DNA from: a virus
Strand: one strand, 5' to 3'
IMG/VR virus record: IMGVR_UViG_3300050026_000033
Span: 1 to 34,234 of that record
Length of the DNA stretch: 34,234 bases
Below, in pieces: positions 15,214 through 26,606 of this stretch; the stretch's first letter is position 1; the number at the start of each line of letters is the position of its first letter. The notes beneath the pieces are model-generated. The model was not told where the DNA came from. It was given only the letters and a program-made list of their open reading frames with translations, and ran no database searches. A program made the position numbers and the translations under genes.

Positions 15214-15659
15214 AAGCAAAGATAGTAAAAGCCCTGGCAGAACATATTGATGTTATCGCCCCTAATGTGCGCGAGGCGGATAGAGAAGAAATGCTGGCCT
15301 ACAACGGGATGACTCCTCGACAGGCATTAGAACTTTCACTTTACAACTCACAAGGTGAAGCATGGACAGGAATGGCTAATGACGTGCCGGTGTGCATCTT
15401 CGGAGTTGCAAAACCAAATTATATCTGGTTAGTCGGTACGGAAGATATTCACAAATACGATAAATTGTTTCTTAGTAAGAGCCGCAAAATATTGAAAGAG
15501 TTGCTTGAAAAACATCCTATACTTGAAAACTACGTTCAGGCAAAGAATACGCGGTCTGTTCAATGGCTTGCTTGGCTCGGATTTAATATGGAGCAACCCG
15601 AACCGATGGGCGTTAATAATGAATTATTCTGTCATTTTTGGTTGGAGGGAATCAGATGA
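15210..15659 (+). CDS. gp13-like internal virion protein with GNAT-like fold
   Basis: This gene encodes 149 residues from a TTG whose last bases form the upstream TGA (TTGA overlap); no ATG is suitably placed, since the only in-frame ATG at 15165 would overlap the nozzle gene by 49 bases. The text VIAPNVREADREEML, MTPRQALELSLYNSQGEAWTGM and KNTRSVQWLAWLGFNMEQPEPMG matches T7 gp13-type proteins, which look like GNAT acetyltransferases. In T7 gp13 is needed for normal infectivity, but no acetylation has been shown as far as I know. Position between nozzle and internal proteins fits that family. Confidence 0.75.
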   Translation: MKAKIVKALAEHIDVIAPNVREADREEMLAYNGMTPRQALELSLYNSQGEAWTGMANDVPVCIFGVAKPNYIWLVGTEDIHKYDKLFLSKSRKILKELLEKHPILENYVQAKNTRSVQWLAWLGFNMEQPEPMGVNNELFCHFWLEGIR

Positions 15660-17026
15660 TTAAGACTCCTCAAGGGTTTATATTAGCACCGGAGAAAAAA
15701 AACATAACGGTAATGCCGAAGATTGACCTTTCAAAGAAGAAAGCCCTTGTTTATGGATATGGTATATTTGATGTGTTCCTCGCTCAAACTTTGGCTCAGG
15801 ACTTCGGGGAAGTCTTTTTATTTGTTCCGTGGATGGGGCCTTGGCCTACTCCTGATTATCAGAACATAGGAAAAGGAATCCCCGGGGTAACAAGAGTTGA
15901 AAGCTATGAGGATACAAAGGCTATCGTCAAGGAAAACAAAGGCACATTCTTTTTCTTCGATGTTGGGGATGCCGATAAGCAATGGGAATTGAGACAGGAA
16001 GGTTGCAATGTTTTTGGCGCTGGCGGAATCAGAAATGAACAGGGTAGATATCCTGCTCAGGACTTGGAAATAGACCGTTCCTTTTTTAAGGACACTTTAA
16101 AAGAAGTCGGGCTTCCATTTGCTCCTTATCGTATTGTTCACGGTATTGATGAACTGACACCTATATTAAAAAAAGAAGATGATCTTTGGGTGAAGATGGA
16201 TGTCACTATTCGGGGAATCAAGGAGACCTTTCATCATATTGATTGGAAAAGTTCAGTCAACGAAATAGATGAACTTGCTCACAAGCTGGGTTTTTATCGG
16301 GATGTTGCAGAGTTTATGATTGAAATACCCGTTGAAAAGGAAGGTGTGGAAATCGGGGACGATTCTATGCGTCTACATGGAGAGTCGCTGGAAAATTCCC
16401 TTTATGGAATTGAAGTAAAAGGTGACGGGTATTCCTGTAAAGTTTGTCCGACAGATAAACTTCCTATTCCGATACAAATAGTAAATAAGGCCATGCTTCC
16501 TATCTATCAGAAGTACGATATTAACGGTGCTATCTCTACTGAGGATCGCTGGGGTAAAGAGAAAAAGGCTTATTATATTGATGCCTGTCAGCGCATGGGG
16601 AATCCTCCGGCTGCGTGTATTTCGGAAATCTATAAAAACTTTTCTCGTGTTACAGATGGCATTGCACGAGGAGAAATGATCAAGGCCGAGTTCAAAGCGA
16701 AGTACGCCGCAGAACTAAGCGTGGAAGCTCAGAACGCGGACACCGAGTCAATCCCTATGGACATCAGCGAAAAAGATTGGCACTCGATCAAGATACGGAG
16801 AGCCTGCAAGATCGGCGATCAGTATTACAATATTCCTTTCAGGGATAAGGTAAGCACGGTTGTCAAGGCGGTAGGGCTTGGTGAAACACTGGAAGAAGCT
16901 CAGGACAACTGCATGAATGCGGCAGAGAATTTTAAATGCAAGGGCAAGCAATTTAATGCTAACACATTTGTTGAGTTAAATGAGATAATTGACCGGTCAG
17001 TTAGTTTGGGAATTGAAAAATTATGA
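15656..17026 (+). CDS. ATP-grasp-like phage protein
   Basis: This gene encodes 456 residues from an ATGA-coupled start with a GGAGGGA ribosome binding site. The N-terminal Rossmann part has ALVYGYGIFDVFLAQTLA. A central helix-strand, FKDTLKEVGLPFAPYRIV, and LWVKMDV (Lys180 as the likely nucleotide-binding Lys) follow. The C-terminal AYYIDACQRMGNPPAA (D309, R313) replaces the usual metal-binding E-x-N-x-R-x-G of the PurD/carbamoyl-phosphate-synthetase type. Loss of the Glu/Asn pair makes ordinary catalysis doubtful. Proteins of this kind occur in other podovirus late operons. Substrate unknown; ligation of an amine to a carboxylate is the family's chemistry. Confidence 0.65.
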   Translation: MIKTPQGFILAPEKKNITVMPKIDLSKKKALVYGYGIFDVFLAQTLAQDFGEVFLFVPWMGPWPTPDYQNIGKGIPGVTRVESYEDTKAIVKENKGTFFFFDVGDADKQWELRQEGCNVFGAGGIRNEQGRYPAQDLEIDRSFFKDTLKEVGLPFAPYRIVHGIDELTPILKKEDDLWVKMDVTIRGIKETFHHIDWKSSVNEIDELAHKLGFYRDVAEFMIEIPVEKEGVEIGDDSMRLHGESLENSLYGIEVKGDGYSCKVCPTDKLPIPIQIVNKAMLPIYQKYDINGAISTEDRWGKEKKAYYIDACQRMGNPPAACISEIYKNFSRVTDGIARGEMIKAEFKAKYAAELSVEAQNADTESIPMDISEKDWHSIKIRRACKIGDQYYNIPFRDKVSTVVKAVGLGETLEEAQDNCMNAAENFKCKGKQFNANTFVELNEIIDRSVSLGIEKL

Positions 17027-17364
17027 ACGTCACATGTAACAAGACTGATAACGGCTGGGAAGCGGAGGCCATAGAGAATGGCAAGATTGCCGCGACTCTT
17101 AGTTTTAAAGTCTATGGAACGATTGCGGTCATTCATAACACCGTTCACTTATGGACTCCCAGGGCTTTACGATTTTATAGAAAGGCTTTTGATCTGGTAA
17201 AAAAAGGCATGAAGGAAACGGGAATAAAAACTATTATTACCGGAAATAAATTAAGCGATGACTTATCGAAAAAAGAAAAATACTGGCGCATGATGGGATT
17301 TAATACTTTTAAGAATTTTGAATGGGAAGGCAATAAAGTCCGTTGCGCCGGACAGGAGCTATAA
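17023..17364 (+). CDS. GNAT-like protein
   Basis: This 113-residue protein is coupled to the previous gene by ATGA. The pattern LWTPRALRFYRKAFDLVKKGMKETGIKTIIT then KYWRMMGFNTFKNF follows the second half of the GNAT fold (helix-strand-helix with the MMGF beta-bulge region). A clear acetyl-CoA pyrophosphate loop (Q/RxxGxG/A) is not visible, so acetylation activity is uncertain. It may be a second gp13-type protein or a partner for the ATP-grasp gene. Confidence 0.6.
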   Translation: MNVTCNKTDNGWEAEAIENGKIAATLSFKVYGTIAVIHNTVHLWTPRALRFYRKAFDLVKKGMKETGIKTIITGNKLSDDLSKKEKYWRMMGFNTFKNFEWEGNKVRCAGQEL

Positions 17365-17365
17365 T

Positions 17366-17905
17366 ATGGCTGATTTTGGAATAGGCGAAATAATAATGGC
17401 AAACCTGTACGCGCTGGGAACGGCAGCGGCATACGGAGCGAGTTCTGTAACTGCTAGCGGGGTTGCGGCAGCGGCGACCGTTGCAGGGGCGGGAGTATCG
17501 GGGTATTCGGCAATTCAAGCAGGAGCCAACGCCAAAACTCAGGCTAACATGACAGCCGATGCACAGAAAAAAACTGCGGAAAGCGTAGAGAACGCCGCCG
17601 CCGTGTCAGCCTCTAACGAAAAGCTGAAAGCGAAAAGGATTGAGGCCGCGCAAGTCAACGCCGCCGGGGCGGGCGGAGTCAGCCCGTCAACCGGAACTCC
17701 TTTGACTATTGAAAGCCAGACCGCCGAATTTGGCGAACTGAACAGCCTGCAAATTATAAACAATGCCCAGAGGACGGCGTGGGGATATGATACACAAGAG
17801 GATATTAACGAAAATAAAGATTATGAAACAGCAGGATATCTTAAGGGTGCAGGCAGTTTACTGGGCGGCGTATCGAATGCTTCTTTCGGATATGCTAGGA
17901 GTTAA
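17366..17905 (+). CDS. Internal virion protein B-like
   Basis: This gene encodes 179 residues from the ATG at 17366, chosen because AGGAG lies at 17354-17358; the longer frame from 17318 overlaps the GNAT-like gene. The sequence is an Ala/Gly-rich hydrophobic stretch (AAAYGASSVTASGVAAAATVAGAGVSGY) then a helical region with GANAKTQANMTADAQ and LKAKRIEAAQVNAAGAGGVS. This is the layout of T7 gp14-type proteins, which are ejected and form a pore in the outer membrane. The sequence SPSTGTPLTIESQTAEFGELNSL is also common in this family. It is followed by two larger ejection proteins. Confidence 0.75.
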   Translation: MADFGIGEIIMANLYALGTAAAYGASSVTASGVAAAATVAGAGVSGYSAIQAGANAKTQANMTADAQKKTAESVENAAAVSASNEKLKAKRIEAAQVNAAGAGGVSPSTGTPLTIESQTAEFGELNSLQIINNAQRTAWGYDTQEDINENKDYETAGYLKGAGSLLGGVSNASFGYARS

Positions 17906-19653
17906 TGATGCAACTTCCACAATATAACGAAAGAGTCGAACCCAATACTTTGCCGGTTGCCAATTATGACACGGGAGACCCAGTGGCAAAAGCCGCTGAA
18001 GGTCTAGGTAAAACGATTGAAGGTGTTGGTGGTCAGATGCAGGACTTCGCTTATCAGGAGAAAGTGAAGGCCGACAAAACGGTTGTCCGTGACAGCTATG
18101 TTAATTTTTCAAAGGAGATCATTGACCTTGAATCAGACGGCCTCAGAAGAAAAGGCAAGGATGCTTTCGATGTTGATTCCTACAATCAGAAATTTTCAGA
18201 AATAAAAGATAAATATAAAAGCCAACTAAATAACAAAAACCAAAATTTCATGTTCGACAACCAGACGAAGATGGAAGAGATAAGGTTTACCACTTCCCTT
18301 CATCGTCATTCAGCAATAGAAGCTGATGAATTAAACAAAGGCAATGCCAAAGCCCAGACGGAAATGGATGAGCAGAAACTATCTCTCGGCTATCAAGACC
18401 CTGCTAATTATGACGAGAAGAACCCTAACAGCATGATCAGCAAGTTTCTTGTTTCCGCAGATGAGCAAGCAAAAATACATGGCCTTTCGGAGAAAGACCC
18501 TGAATATCAGGAAGTGATGGCAGGCGCAAGGTCTAAGGCTTATGTTGACAGGATTAAATTACTAATGACTGACAGGCCGTCAGAAGCCCTGAAATTCTAC
18601 AAGGAGCATGAGAGCGACATTAATGTTGAACAGCGGGAAACTCTGGGAAAAACGCTTGAGCATTTAAGCGATGAACAGCAGGGAATGAACGCGGCCTTTT
18701 CTTATTTGACTGACATTACCAACGGCAAGAAAAGCGAAACGGAAATCACAAAGGAACTGCATGATAAGTTTGCCGACAATCCCGGCTCTTTTAAAGTCGC
18801 TCAGGCGGAACTTAATCATCTGTATGCTCAGAACCATGCCGATCAGGTAAGTGCCGCGGCGAGAGTAGGCACAAAGATAGAAGCGACAGTTGATAAGGCC
18901 GTAGGGAATGGACAGGTTGTTTCCCTTAAACTTTTAAAGGGTATTCCCGAATACAACGATCTTGAGAAATTGGCGGCTGGAGGTAACAAGGCCGCTGAAC
19001 TCGAACTCAATAGAATGAAATCCTATGTCTCAAAGACGGAAGGTCAGCAGAAGCGGGAAGCCAAACAGGAGGCAATACAAAACAGGCAGTTGGCTTTACA
19101 GGAAAAACAGATTAAAAAGGCAGAAGCGGAAGATTTCATGCGGGGCATTCAAGACCCTCAAACCTTGACTAAGATGACGGAAACGGATTTGGTAGAGCAA
19201 GGCCGTAAGCATGGTTTGTCCTATGCACAAATAGATAAGGTTAAAGCTGACCGGAAAAAAGAAATCAAAGATATGCAAGACCCGAAGATGCAACATAATC
19301 AGAATTTGAAAAACTCTATGGTTAATTCCGTTCTTGATTCAGCGCAAGTAAAAGACGAAGATGCGCGAGCCGCTTTTGGGCAGTATTTTAGAATAGCCAT
19401 TAAGAAAAAAGAGGATGAACTAAAACGCCCTTTGACCGATGATGAAATTAAACAAGCCGGAATAGAAGGTTTGCAGAACGGAGCCCTACATTGGAATCCT
19501 GGCAAGAAAGGCATATTTGGAATTGGCGCAAAAGAGGGCGCATGGGAAGATACAAAGAAGCAAAACATGTCAGAAGATAAATACGGCCATGCGGTAGGTG
19601 ACACTTTTAAAGGCTATAAATATATAGGGAACGATCAATGGAAGAAAATATAG
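17905..19653 (+). CDS. Internal virion protein C-like
   Basis: This 582-residue protein is hydrophilic and predominantly helical, with long Lys/Glu/Gln coiled segments (about residues 260-430). It begins QLPQYNERVEPNTLPVANYDTGDP and has a GVGGQMQDFAYQEKVKAD region, the usual start of podovirus gp15-like internal core proteins. It lies in the standard B-C-D order. It should be part of the inner core and be ejected to form the DNA channel across the periplasm. Start overlaps the upstream stop (TAATG); an ATG three bases later is equivalent. Confidence 0.72.
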   Translation: MMQLPQYNERVEPNTLPVANYDTGDPVAKAAEGLGKTIEGVGGQMQDFAYQEKVKADKTVVRDSYVNFSKEIIDLESDGLRRKGKDAFDVDSYNQKFSEIKDKYKSQLNNKNQNFMFDNQTKMEEIRFTTSLHRHSAIEADELNKGNAKAQTEMDEQKLSLGYQDPANYDEKNPNSMISKFLVSADEQAKIHGLSEKDPEYQEVMAGARSKAYVDRIKLLMTDRPSEALKFYKEHESDINVEQRETLGKTLEHLSDEQQGMNAAFSYLTDITNGKKSETEITKELHDKFADNPGSFKVAQAELNHLYAQNHADQVSAAARVGTKIEATVDKAVGNGQVVSLKLLKGIPEYNDLEKLAAGGNKAAELELNRMKSYVSKTEGQQKREAKQEAIQNRQLALQEKQIKKAEAEDFMRGIQDPQTLTKMTETDLVEQGRKHGLSYAQIDKVKADRKKEIKDMQDPKMQHNQNLKNSMVNSVLDSAQVKDEDARAAFGQYFRIAIKKKEDELKRPLTDDEIKQAGIEGLQNGALHWNPGKKGIFGIGAKEGAWEDTKKQNMSEDKYGHAVGDTFKGYKYIGNDQWKKI

Positions 19654-22600
19654 TATCATCCAAAGACCTATTTGGAGAACAAAATAATACTATAACAACG
19701 GCGGAGTTATTTAAGGATACTCCGGGATCATCTCTTTCCCGGTCTGCTATAATTTCTCACAATACCGATTCGGACAAGTACGCTCAGAACCGTAAGGCAA
19801 CGACAGATCAGGGTATCCCTGCGGCCTTTGCTACGCCTGCTAATAAGGCTTCAAATATGGATGATATGCTATCCACGATCAAAGATTTCTTAGGCTTGAA
19901 AGGCAAGACTGCCAAACATATGAGTGACCCTGAATTTGCGAAAGTGGCGAAAGACGATCATAAACCTTTGACGGATTTAGAAAACAAATTTAATAATAAG
20001 CCGTGGTATTTACAAGTTGCGGATGTTGCAAAAAGCGAAGGCCAGACAATAGCCTCTCTGGGCTTAGGTGCTACTGGCTGGATTCCTGCTGGACTGTCAA
20101 TGTTTTCCTTTGATAAGCGTTCTCTTTCTGAAAGGGCGCAGACCGCTAAAGATATTCAAGAATCATTATCCTATACTCCGACAGACCCCGAAGCAAAAGA
20201 GATAGTGGATAGCGTGTCAAAACTTTTTCAATATCCAGCAGAAAAAGGGCATGAAAGCGAAGCATACTGGAACAAATTAGCAGACGAATCTAAAGCTAAG
20301 GGCAACCATAAACTATCTGAAATGTATCGTGCTTTTTCTTTTACGGCAGGTTTTGGCGGTGAAGCGGCTCCTTTTCTTGCTCCGATAGCTGCGGAGATTG
20401 GAATGAAACATATCGGAGGAATCGTTGACACCGCTAAGCAAATCAAGAGCAAGGGCGACCCTCTTGTCAAAGAAGCCATTAAAGATATGACCGGTGATTC
20501 CACGGTTCAGGCTCCCCTTGCCGTAGTTGATGACATCTTGACCAAAGCAAAGACCACGCCGGAAGAAGCCCTGACCGACCCGACAGCCTACTATGAGCAG
20601 AAGTTTGAGGGCATGGCAAGCGATACTCCTGTAAAAGCAGACTTACCCATGCCTGACGTTGCCACCCTTTCTAACCATATTACCCCTGAGCATATCAAGG
20701 ACATGTCAGTGGAGGGTATTCCTTCTCAAAATGAGGCAGAAGCCCTCAAAGCTGAAGAGCAAGCCAAGACACAGGCCGAGGGAGATAATGCCGTGGCGGG
20801 GGCAAATTCAAAGGATGCAGAGACAAATAAGGCTAATCCTGACCAACCCAAGCCCCAAGGTCTATCCGCTGAAATGAAGGGGGCGGATGAAACCGGCAAA
20901 CCTTTATCCGAGCAGACACCGGACAAGACGGGTGATATGTTTGGCAATGAGAAAGGCATGGTTGACCTTGAACCCGCCATCCAATCGGCGCGGGAAGCCC
21001 TCCAAAAAATAAGAGAAGGAAATGAAGCATCTAAGTATGGAGAAGCACTAAGGACTTTCTATACAGGAGCAAGAGATTACAGAATTGCCGAAACTAACCA
21101 ATTAAGAGACGGTTTAAAGAAAATCATCCCTGATTTCAAAGATCAAGAGGCTCTCAGTTTATTAAGAGACTTCAAGGGAAAAGAAGCCGATTTAGCAAAA
21201 CGGCGTGCGGAGTACGAAAAGGCAGGTGATAAAAAGATTGTTTCCGTTATTGACCGCGCCTTAAATCCTTCTAAAGAACTTCTCAAATCCGATAAGCGGA
21301 TGACTGCCTATTTTGAGAAGCATTTGGAAGAAGGGAAGAAGCTAGGATTTCTTGATAGCTCCATAACAAACGAACAATACATTACCCATCTTTTGGAGCC
21401 GGAAGAAAAAGTAGGCGGTAAAGGTAAGGGCGGCATAGGCGGCGGAAAGATAGGCCGCAACTTCCAGTTTGCCAAGTCAAGAAAATATGAAAACATCTTA
21501 GATGCTTACGATAATCCAAGCGTCAAAGTCAAGACAATGAATGCTCTTGATGCCATGACGATTTACGGAGACAGGCACGCAACGGCGGCGGCAACCAAAC
21601 TCCTTACAAATGAACTCAAGAATACCGAGATGGGTAAGTGGGGATTTAGGACCTCCGATAAAATACCTCGCGAATGGGTTGAATTAAGCCCAGGGCGCGA
21701 GTTATTCCGAAACAGGATACCTTATATAGACAAAGAGACGGGCGAGGCGGCAATCGCGACACAGAACCTTTATGTGCCCGAAAAAGTGGCTGATGCCTTG
21801 AAACCTATCATTGACCCCGCGAGCATAGCTAATGTGCCGGGATTTAAAAAGGGCAGAATGTATCAGGCGTATATCAAGGGTGTTGAATTAGGTCTGTCTG
21901 TCTTTCATATGAAGGCCCTGAACATTACGGCTTTGAATAATGCCAAACTGTCATCTATGGTAAAAAGTTTTGCTTCCGATATGGGATCACCGGAATTTAC
22001 GGGAGAAGAACTTGACCTGATAAAACACGGCGGAACTACTTCTGTTTTGGGAAGAACGATTGAAGCATACAAAGCGGCGCAACCTTCTACATTCCCTTCA
22101 AGAATGGACATGATAAGAAATCTCCCCGGAATCAAACAAGCAGACAAAGCGGCTCAATTCCTCACGCATGAAACTTTTGACGTAGTGCAAAGAAAATTTA
22201 AGGTTATGGGATATGCTTTGCAGAAAGCTCAATGGATGGCTAAACATCCAGCGGCGGATGCGCTGTCTTTGACTGAGGCCAAGAGGTCTATTGCAAAAGA
22301 AATCAATGCGGCATTTGGTGGCTTGCATTGGGAAAATATGGGCATGAATAAGAATACCCTTGAACTAAGTCGTGCTTTAATGCTTGCCCCTGATTGGACA
22401 TTTTCAAACGTAGTCAATGCCAAATACTCATTTGAAGGTGGGCCAGGCGGAAAGGCGGCACGGAAGTTTTGGATTAAATCTGCTGTCACCGGATGCCTAT
22501 TGACTCAAGCCATGAGCATGGCTGTTTCTGGGAAATATTCAAACCATGCTACGGAAGTTTATTTAGGCAAAGATAAGAACGGCGAGGACGTTTATTCAAA

Positions 22601-23273
22601 TACATTTTTCGCCGGTGCGCCAAAAGACGCTACGACTCTCTTTGAGAACATAAGGCAATTCGGAGCCATTGAAGGATTAGCTCATTCAATCGCCAGTAAG
22701 TTAGGCCCATTGGCAAGAACAGGAATGGAATTAGCGACAAACAAAGATTGGATGGGAAAAGACATTACAACCAAAGGCGCAGGATTCGGAAAGAACACTA
22801 TGAGGGCCGCAGGAGAAATCGCTTCTAACCTTGCACCTGTTCCTTTCAGCGTGAGTAATATTGCCAAGATGATTACTGACCCGAATGACAAAGAAGGTTT
22901 CTGGGATTACCTTTCAGTGTTGGGCGGAACTCCACCGCGCCATATGTCCGACGCGAGATCAAATATTTATGATCTGGAAAGAAAGAACGATCAAGACCAG
23001 ATGGAACAGTCGAAGATGAAATCGGCAATCGTCAACGCTTTCAGAAAAAACAAACCACTCGCCCCGGATCAGCGCAAGGCTTACAATGCAATGACTGAGG
23101 CACAGAAAAAAAACATTGACAAGGAATCCGAGATGACACCATTGCAGGTGGCTTTCTCTCATTTGTCACCCGCAAAAGTAGATCAAGTATGGAATAAATT
23201 AAGTGCGAAAGAAAAGATGGAACTCGGAGAGATTTACGAAAAGAAAATTGAAAATGAAGCAAATAAGGAGTAA
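19638..23273 (+). CDS. Internal virion protein D-like (large ejection protein)
   Basis: This 1211-residue protein is the largest in the window and overlaps the previous gene by 16 bases. Its size and place as the third internal protein match T7 gp16-type ejection proteins, which span the inner membrane and pull in DNA. Hydrophobic stretches occur around residues 140-160 and 235-255 (FTAGFGGEAAPFLAPIAAEIG). A low-complexity linker (KGKGGIGGGKIG) lies near residue 600 and a charged tail at the end. I see no lysozyme or transglycosylase motif at the N-terminus, unlike T7 gp16, so the peptidoglycan-cutting activity must lie elsewhere or be absent. Confidence 0.7.
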   Translation: MEENIVSSKDLFGEQNNTITTAELFKDTPGSSLSRSAIISHNTDSDKYAQNRKATTDQGIPAAFATPANKASNMDDMLSTIKDFLGLKGKTAKHMSDPEFAKVAKDDHKPLTDLENKFNNKPWYLQVADVAKSEGQTIASLGLGATGWIPAGLSMFSFDKRSLSERAQTAKDIQESLSYTPTDPEAKEIVDSVSKLFQYPAEKGHESEAYWNKLADESKAKGNHKLSEMYRAFSFTAGFGGEAAPFLAPIAAEIGMKHIGGIVDTAKQIKSKGDPLVKEAIKDMTGDSTVQAPLAVVDDILTKAKTTPEEALTDPTAYYEQKFEGMASDTPVKADLPMPDVATLSNHITPEHIKDMSVEGIPSQNEAEALKAEEQAKTQAEGDNAVAGANSKDAETNKANPDQPKPQGLSAEMKGADETGKPLSEQTPDKTGDMFGNEKGMVDLEPAIQSAREALQKIREGNEASKYGEALRTFYTGARDYRIAETNQLRDGLKKIIPDFKDQEALSLLRDFKGKEADLAKRRAEYEKAGDKKIVSVIDRALNPSKELLKSDKRMTAYFEKHLEEGKKLGFLDSSITNEQYITHLLEPEEKVGGKGKGGIGGGKIGRNFQFAKSRKYENILDAYDNPSVKVKTMNALDAMTIYGDRHATAAATKLLTNELKNTEMGKWGFRTSDKIPREWVELSPGRELFRNRIPYIDKETGEAAIATQNLYVPEKVADALKPIIDPASIANVPGFKKGRMYQAYIKGVELGLSVFHMKALNITALNNAKLSSMVKSFASDMGSPEFTGEELDLIKHGGTTSVLGRTIEAYKAAQPSTFPSRMDMIRNLPGIKQADKAAQFLTHETFDVVQRKFKVMGYALQKAQWMAKHPAADALSLTEAKRSIAKEINAAFGGLHWENMGMNKNTLELSRALMLAPDWTFSNVVNAKYSFEGGPGGKAARKFWIKSAVTGCLLTQAMSMAVSGKYSNHATEVYLGKDKNGEDVYSNTFFAGAPKDATTLFENIRQFGAIEGLAHSIASKLGPLARTGMELATNKDWMGKDITTKGAGFGKNTMRAAGEIASNLAPVPFSVSNIAKMITDPNDKEGFWDYLSVLGGTPPRHMSDARSNIYDLERKNDQDQMEQSKMKSAIVNAFRKNKPLAPDQRKAYNAMTEAQKKNIDKESEMTPLQVAFSHLSPAKVDQVWNKLSAKEKMELGEIYEKKIENEANKE

Positions 23274-23276
23274 ACT

Positions 23277-25082
<1,806 letters not shown>

Positions 25083-25090
25083 AGGATAAA

Positions 25091-25330
25091 ATGAAAAAAC
25101 TTATCTTAACAATTTTTCTAATACTGATTGCGAGTCCAGTGTGGGCATATACCTTTGCTGACCAGTGGAGTAAGACCGACACAGTCCTTGAAGCTGTATA
25201 TGCTGGCCTAACTATCGTTGACTGGGGACAGACAAGAGATATTGCTAAACATCCACAACAGTATTCAGAAATGAACCCTTTACTGGGTAAACATCCTTAT
25301 TATAATGCAGGTCTAAGGATAGAATTTTAG
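25091..25330 (+). CDS. Short exported protein, possibly internally deleted
   Basis: This 79-residue protein has a signal peptide (KKLILTIFLILIASPVWA, cleavage after A19). The mature part has WSKTDTVLEAVYAGLTIVDWGQTRDIAKHP then SEMNPLLGKHP, which matches the first half of a small phage protein family usually about 110-130 residues long. Members commonly end in a G(V/I)(K/R)(I/F)-type beta strand, and this one jumps from LGKHP straight to YYNAGLRIEF. It therefore looks as if a central 40 or so residues have been lost in frame. Family function unknown; an outer-membrane or periplasmic role is likely. Confidence 0.65.
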   Translation: MKKLILTIFLILIASPVWAYTFADQWSKTDTVLEAVYAGLTIVDWGQTRDIAKHPQQYSEMNPLLGKHPYYNAGLRIEF

Positions 25331-25338
25331 GAGGAAAT

Positions 25339-26604
25339 ATGAAAAAGATATGGCGGTTTTTATTTTTACTTTTGTTTTTAATTCCCAGTGTATCTTGGGC
25401 GGCTGGTCCAAATGCTCATCAGTTCGGGCCGCAAGGCTGGCAGGTTCAAAGCGACTGCACAGGAAGCACAGCGAATGGAGTCGGATGTTGGAACGGGACA
25501 ACGCTTTGCATAGGGAATGGAACGAGTTGCGCTGTTGTTAGCGGCGGTTCTGGCTGCACTACCTTTTCCTGTCTTGCTGGAATACCCTCAACGATTGCAG
25601 GATATGGATTAACCGGTGTTGTCCAACCTGCTGGTTCTTATGCTCCTGCTTTCACATCTGGCACAGCAAACTACTTCTGGGCTACTCCGAATGGTTCAGC
25701 TGGAGTTCCTTCATTGAGAACGATTGTAGCCGCAGATATACCAGCATTATCTTATGCTCCTGTTAGTGGTTCTGCTAATTATCAAGCAACTCAGGCACTG
25801 CTTACGTCGTTGTCTGGATTATCGGTTTTAAAGGGTGGTTTACCTTACTTTGCATCTGCTACGACAATGGGAGTAATAGCTCATCCCGGTGCGGCAAATT
25901 ATCTTTTCTACACAAACGCAACTGACACGGAAGCATGGCTTCAGTCCTCTGCTAACATGATTTCCCTTCTAGGTTCTGCTGATTATGCAACTGCAAGGAC
26001 AAATCTTGGTCTGGCTATTGGAACTGATGTTCAAGGTTACAACGCCAACATGGTGATTAGTTCAGGCACACGTAGTGCTAACCAATTTACATGTTGGGAT
26101 TCTACTGGAACTTATGAGGTGTCCTGCGGTGCTCCGGTGGTTGACGGTTCGACTGCTTCGACTTCAACCGAATTGCATTTTCTGAAAAAGCACACGGATG
26201 GGACTGTAGCCGATGCGTTAATAGTGGAAAAGCTGGCTGTCTTTAATTGGGATGGCGGAGGTTCTGCTTTAACTGCCGCCGCTACAACCAAGAGATGTGC
26301 TTTCATTCCTTATGGCGCAACGCTTACAGGTCTATACGCTTCAAGTCAGGCTGAATCAACCTCTAATGTAACCATAGCTTTATACAAGGATGCTTTTGCG
26401 GCTGGTTCTCATTCCACCACAGCTATGATTTCAGGTACAAACGCAGTAGTTATTCCCAGTGCGGGTACTGTCTTGAATGTGAATGATACCACTCTGACAG
26501 GGTTCACAACTGCCATCAGCGCGGGAGATCAGATATGCGCCACGATAACGGCAACGGACACTACGACTTGGTTGCAACTAACCCTTTATGGAAAGAGGAA
26601 ATAA
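25339..26604 (+). CDS. Exported tail-fibre/adhesin-like protein
   Basis: This 421-residue protein has a signal peptide (KKIWRFLFLLLFLIPSVSWA, cleavage after A21-A22) and an AGGAGG ribosome binding site. The next 50 residues contain six Cys in short loops (DCTGST, VGCWNGTTLCIGNGTSC, GCTTFSC), compatible with disulfides in the periplasm. Residues 80-250 have typical phage fibre phrases: IPSTIAGYGLTGV, LRTIVAADIPALSYAPVS, and SADYATARTNLGLAIGTDVQ. The C-terminal 150 residues are a beta-rich domain (ALTAAATTKRCAFIPYGATLTGLYASS) ending LYGKRK. Probably a receptor-binding or decoration protein. Confidence 0.75.
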   Translation: MKKIWRFLFLLLFLIPSVSWAAGPNAHQFGPQGWQVQSDCTGSTANGVGCWNGTTLCIGNGTSCAVVSGGSGCTTFSCLAGIPSTIAGYGLTGVVQPAGSYAPAFTSGTANYFWATPNGSAGVPSLRTIVAADIPALSYAPVSGSANYQATQALLTSLSGLSVLKGGLPYFASATTMGVIAHPGAANYLFYTNATDTEAWLQSSANMISLLGSADYATARTNLGLAIGTDVQGYNANMVISSGTRSANQFTCWDSTGTYEVSCGAPVVDGSTASTSTELHFLKKHTDGTVADALIVEKLAVFNWDGGGSALTAAATTKRCAFIPYGATLTGLYASSQAESTSNVTIALYKDAFAAGSHSTTAMISGTNAVVIPSAGTVLNVNDTTLTGFTTAISAGDQICATITATDTTTWLQLTLYGKRK

Positions 26605-26606
26605 TT

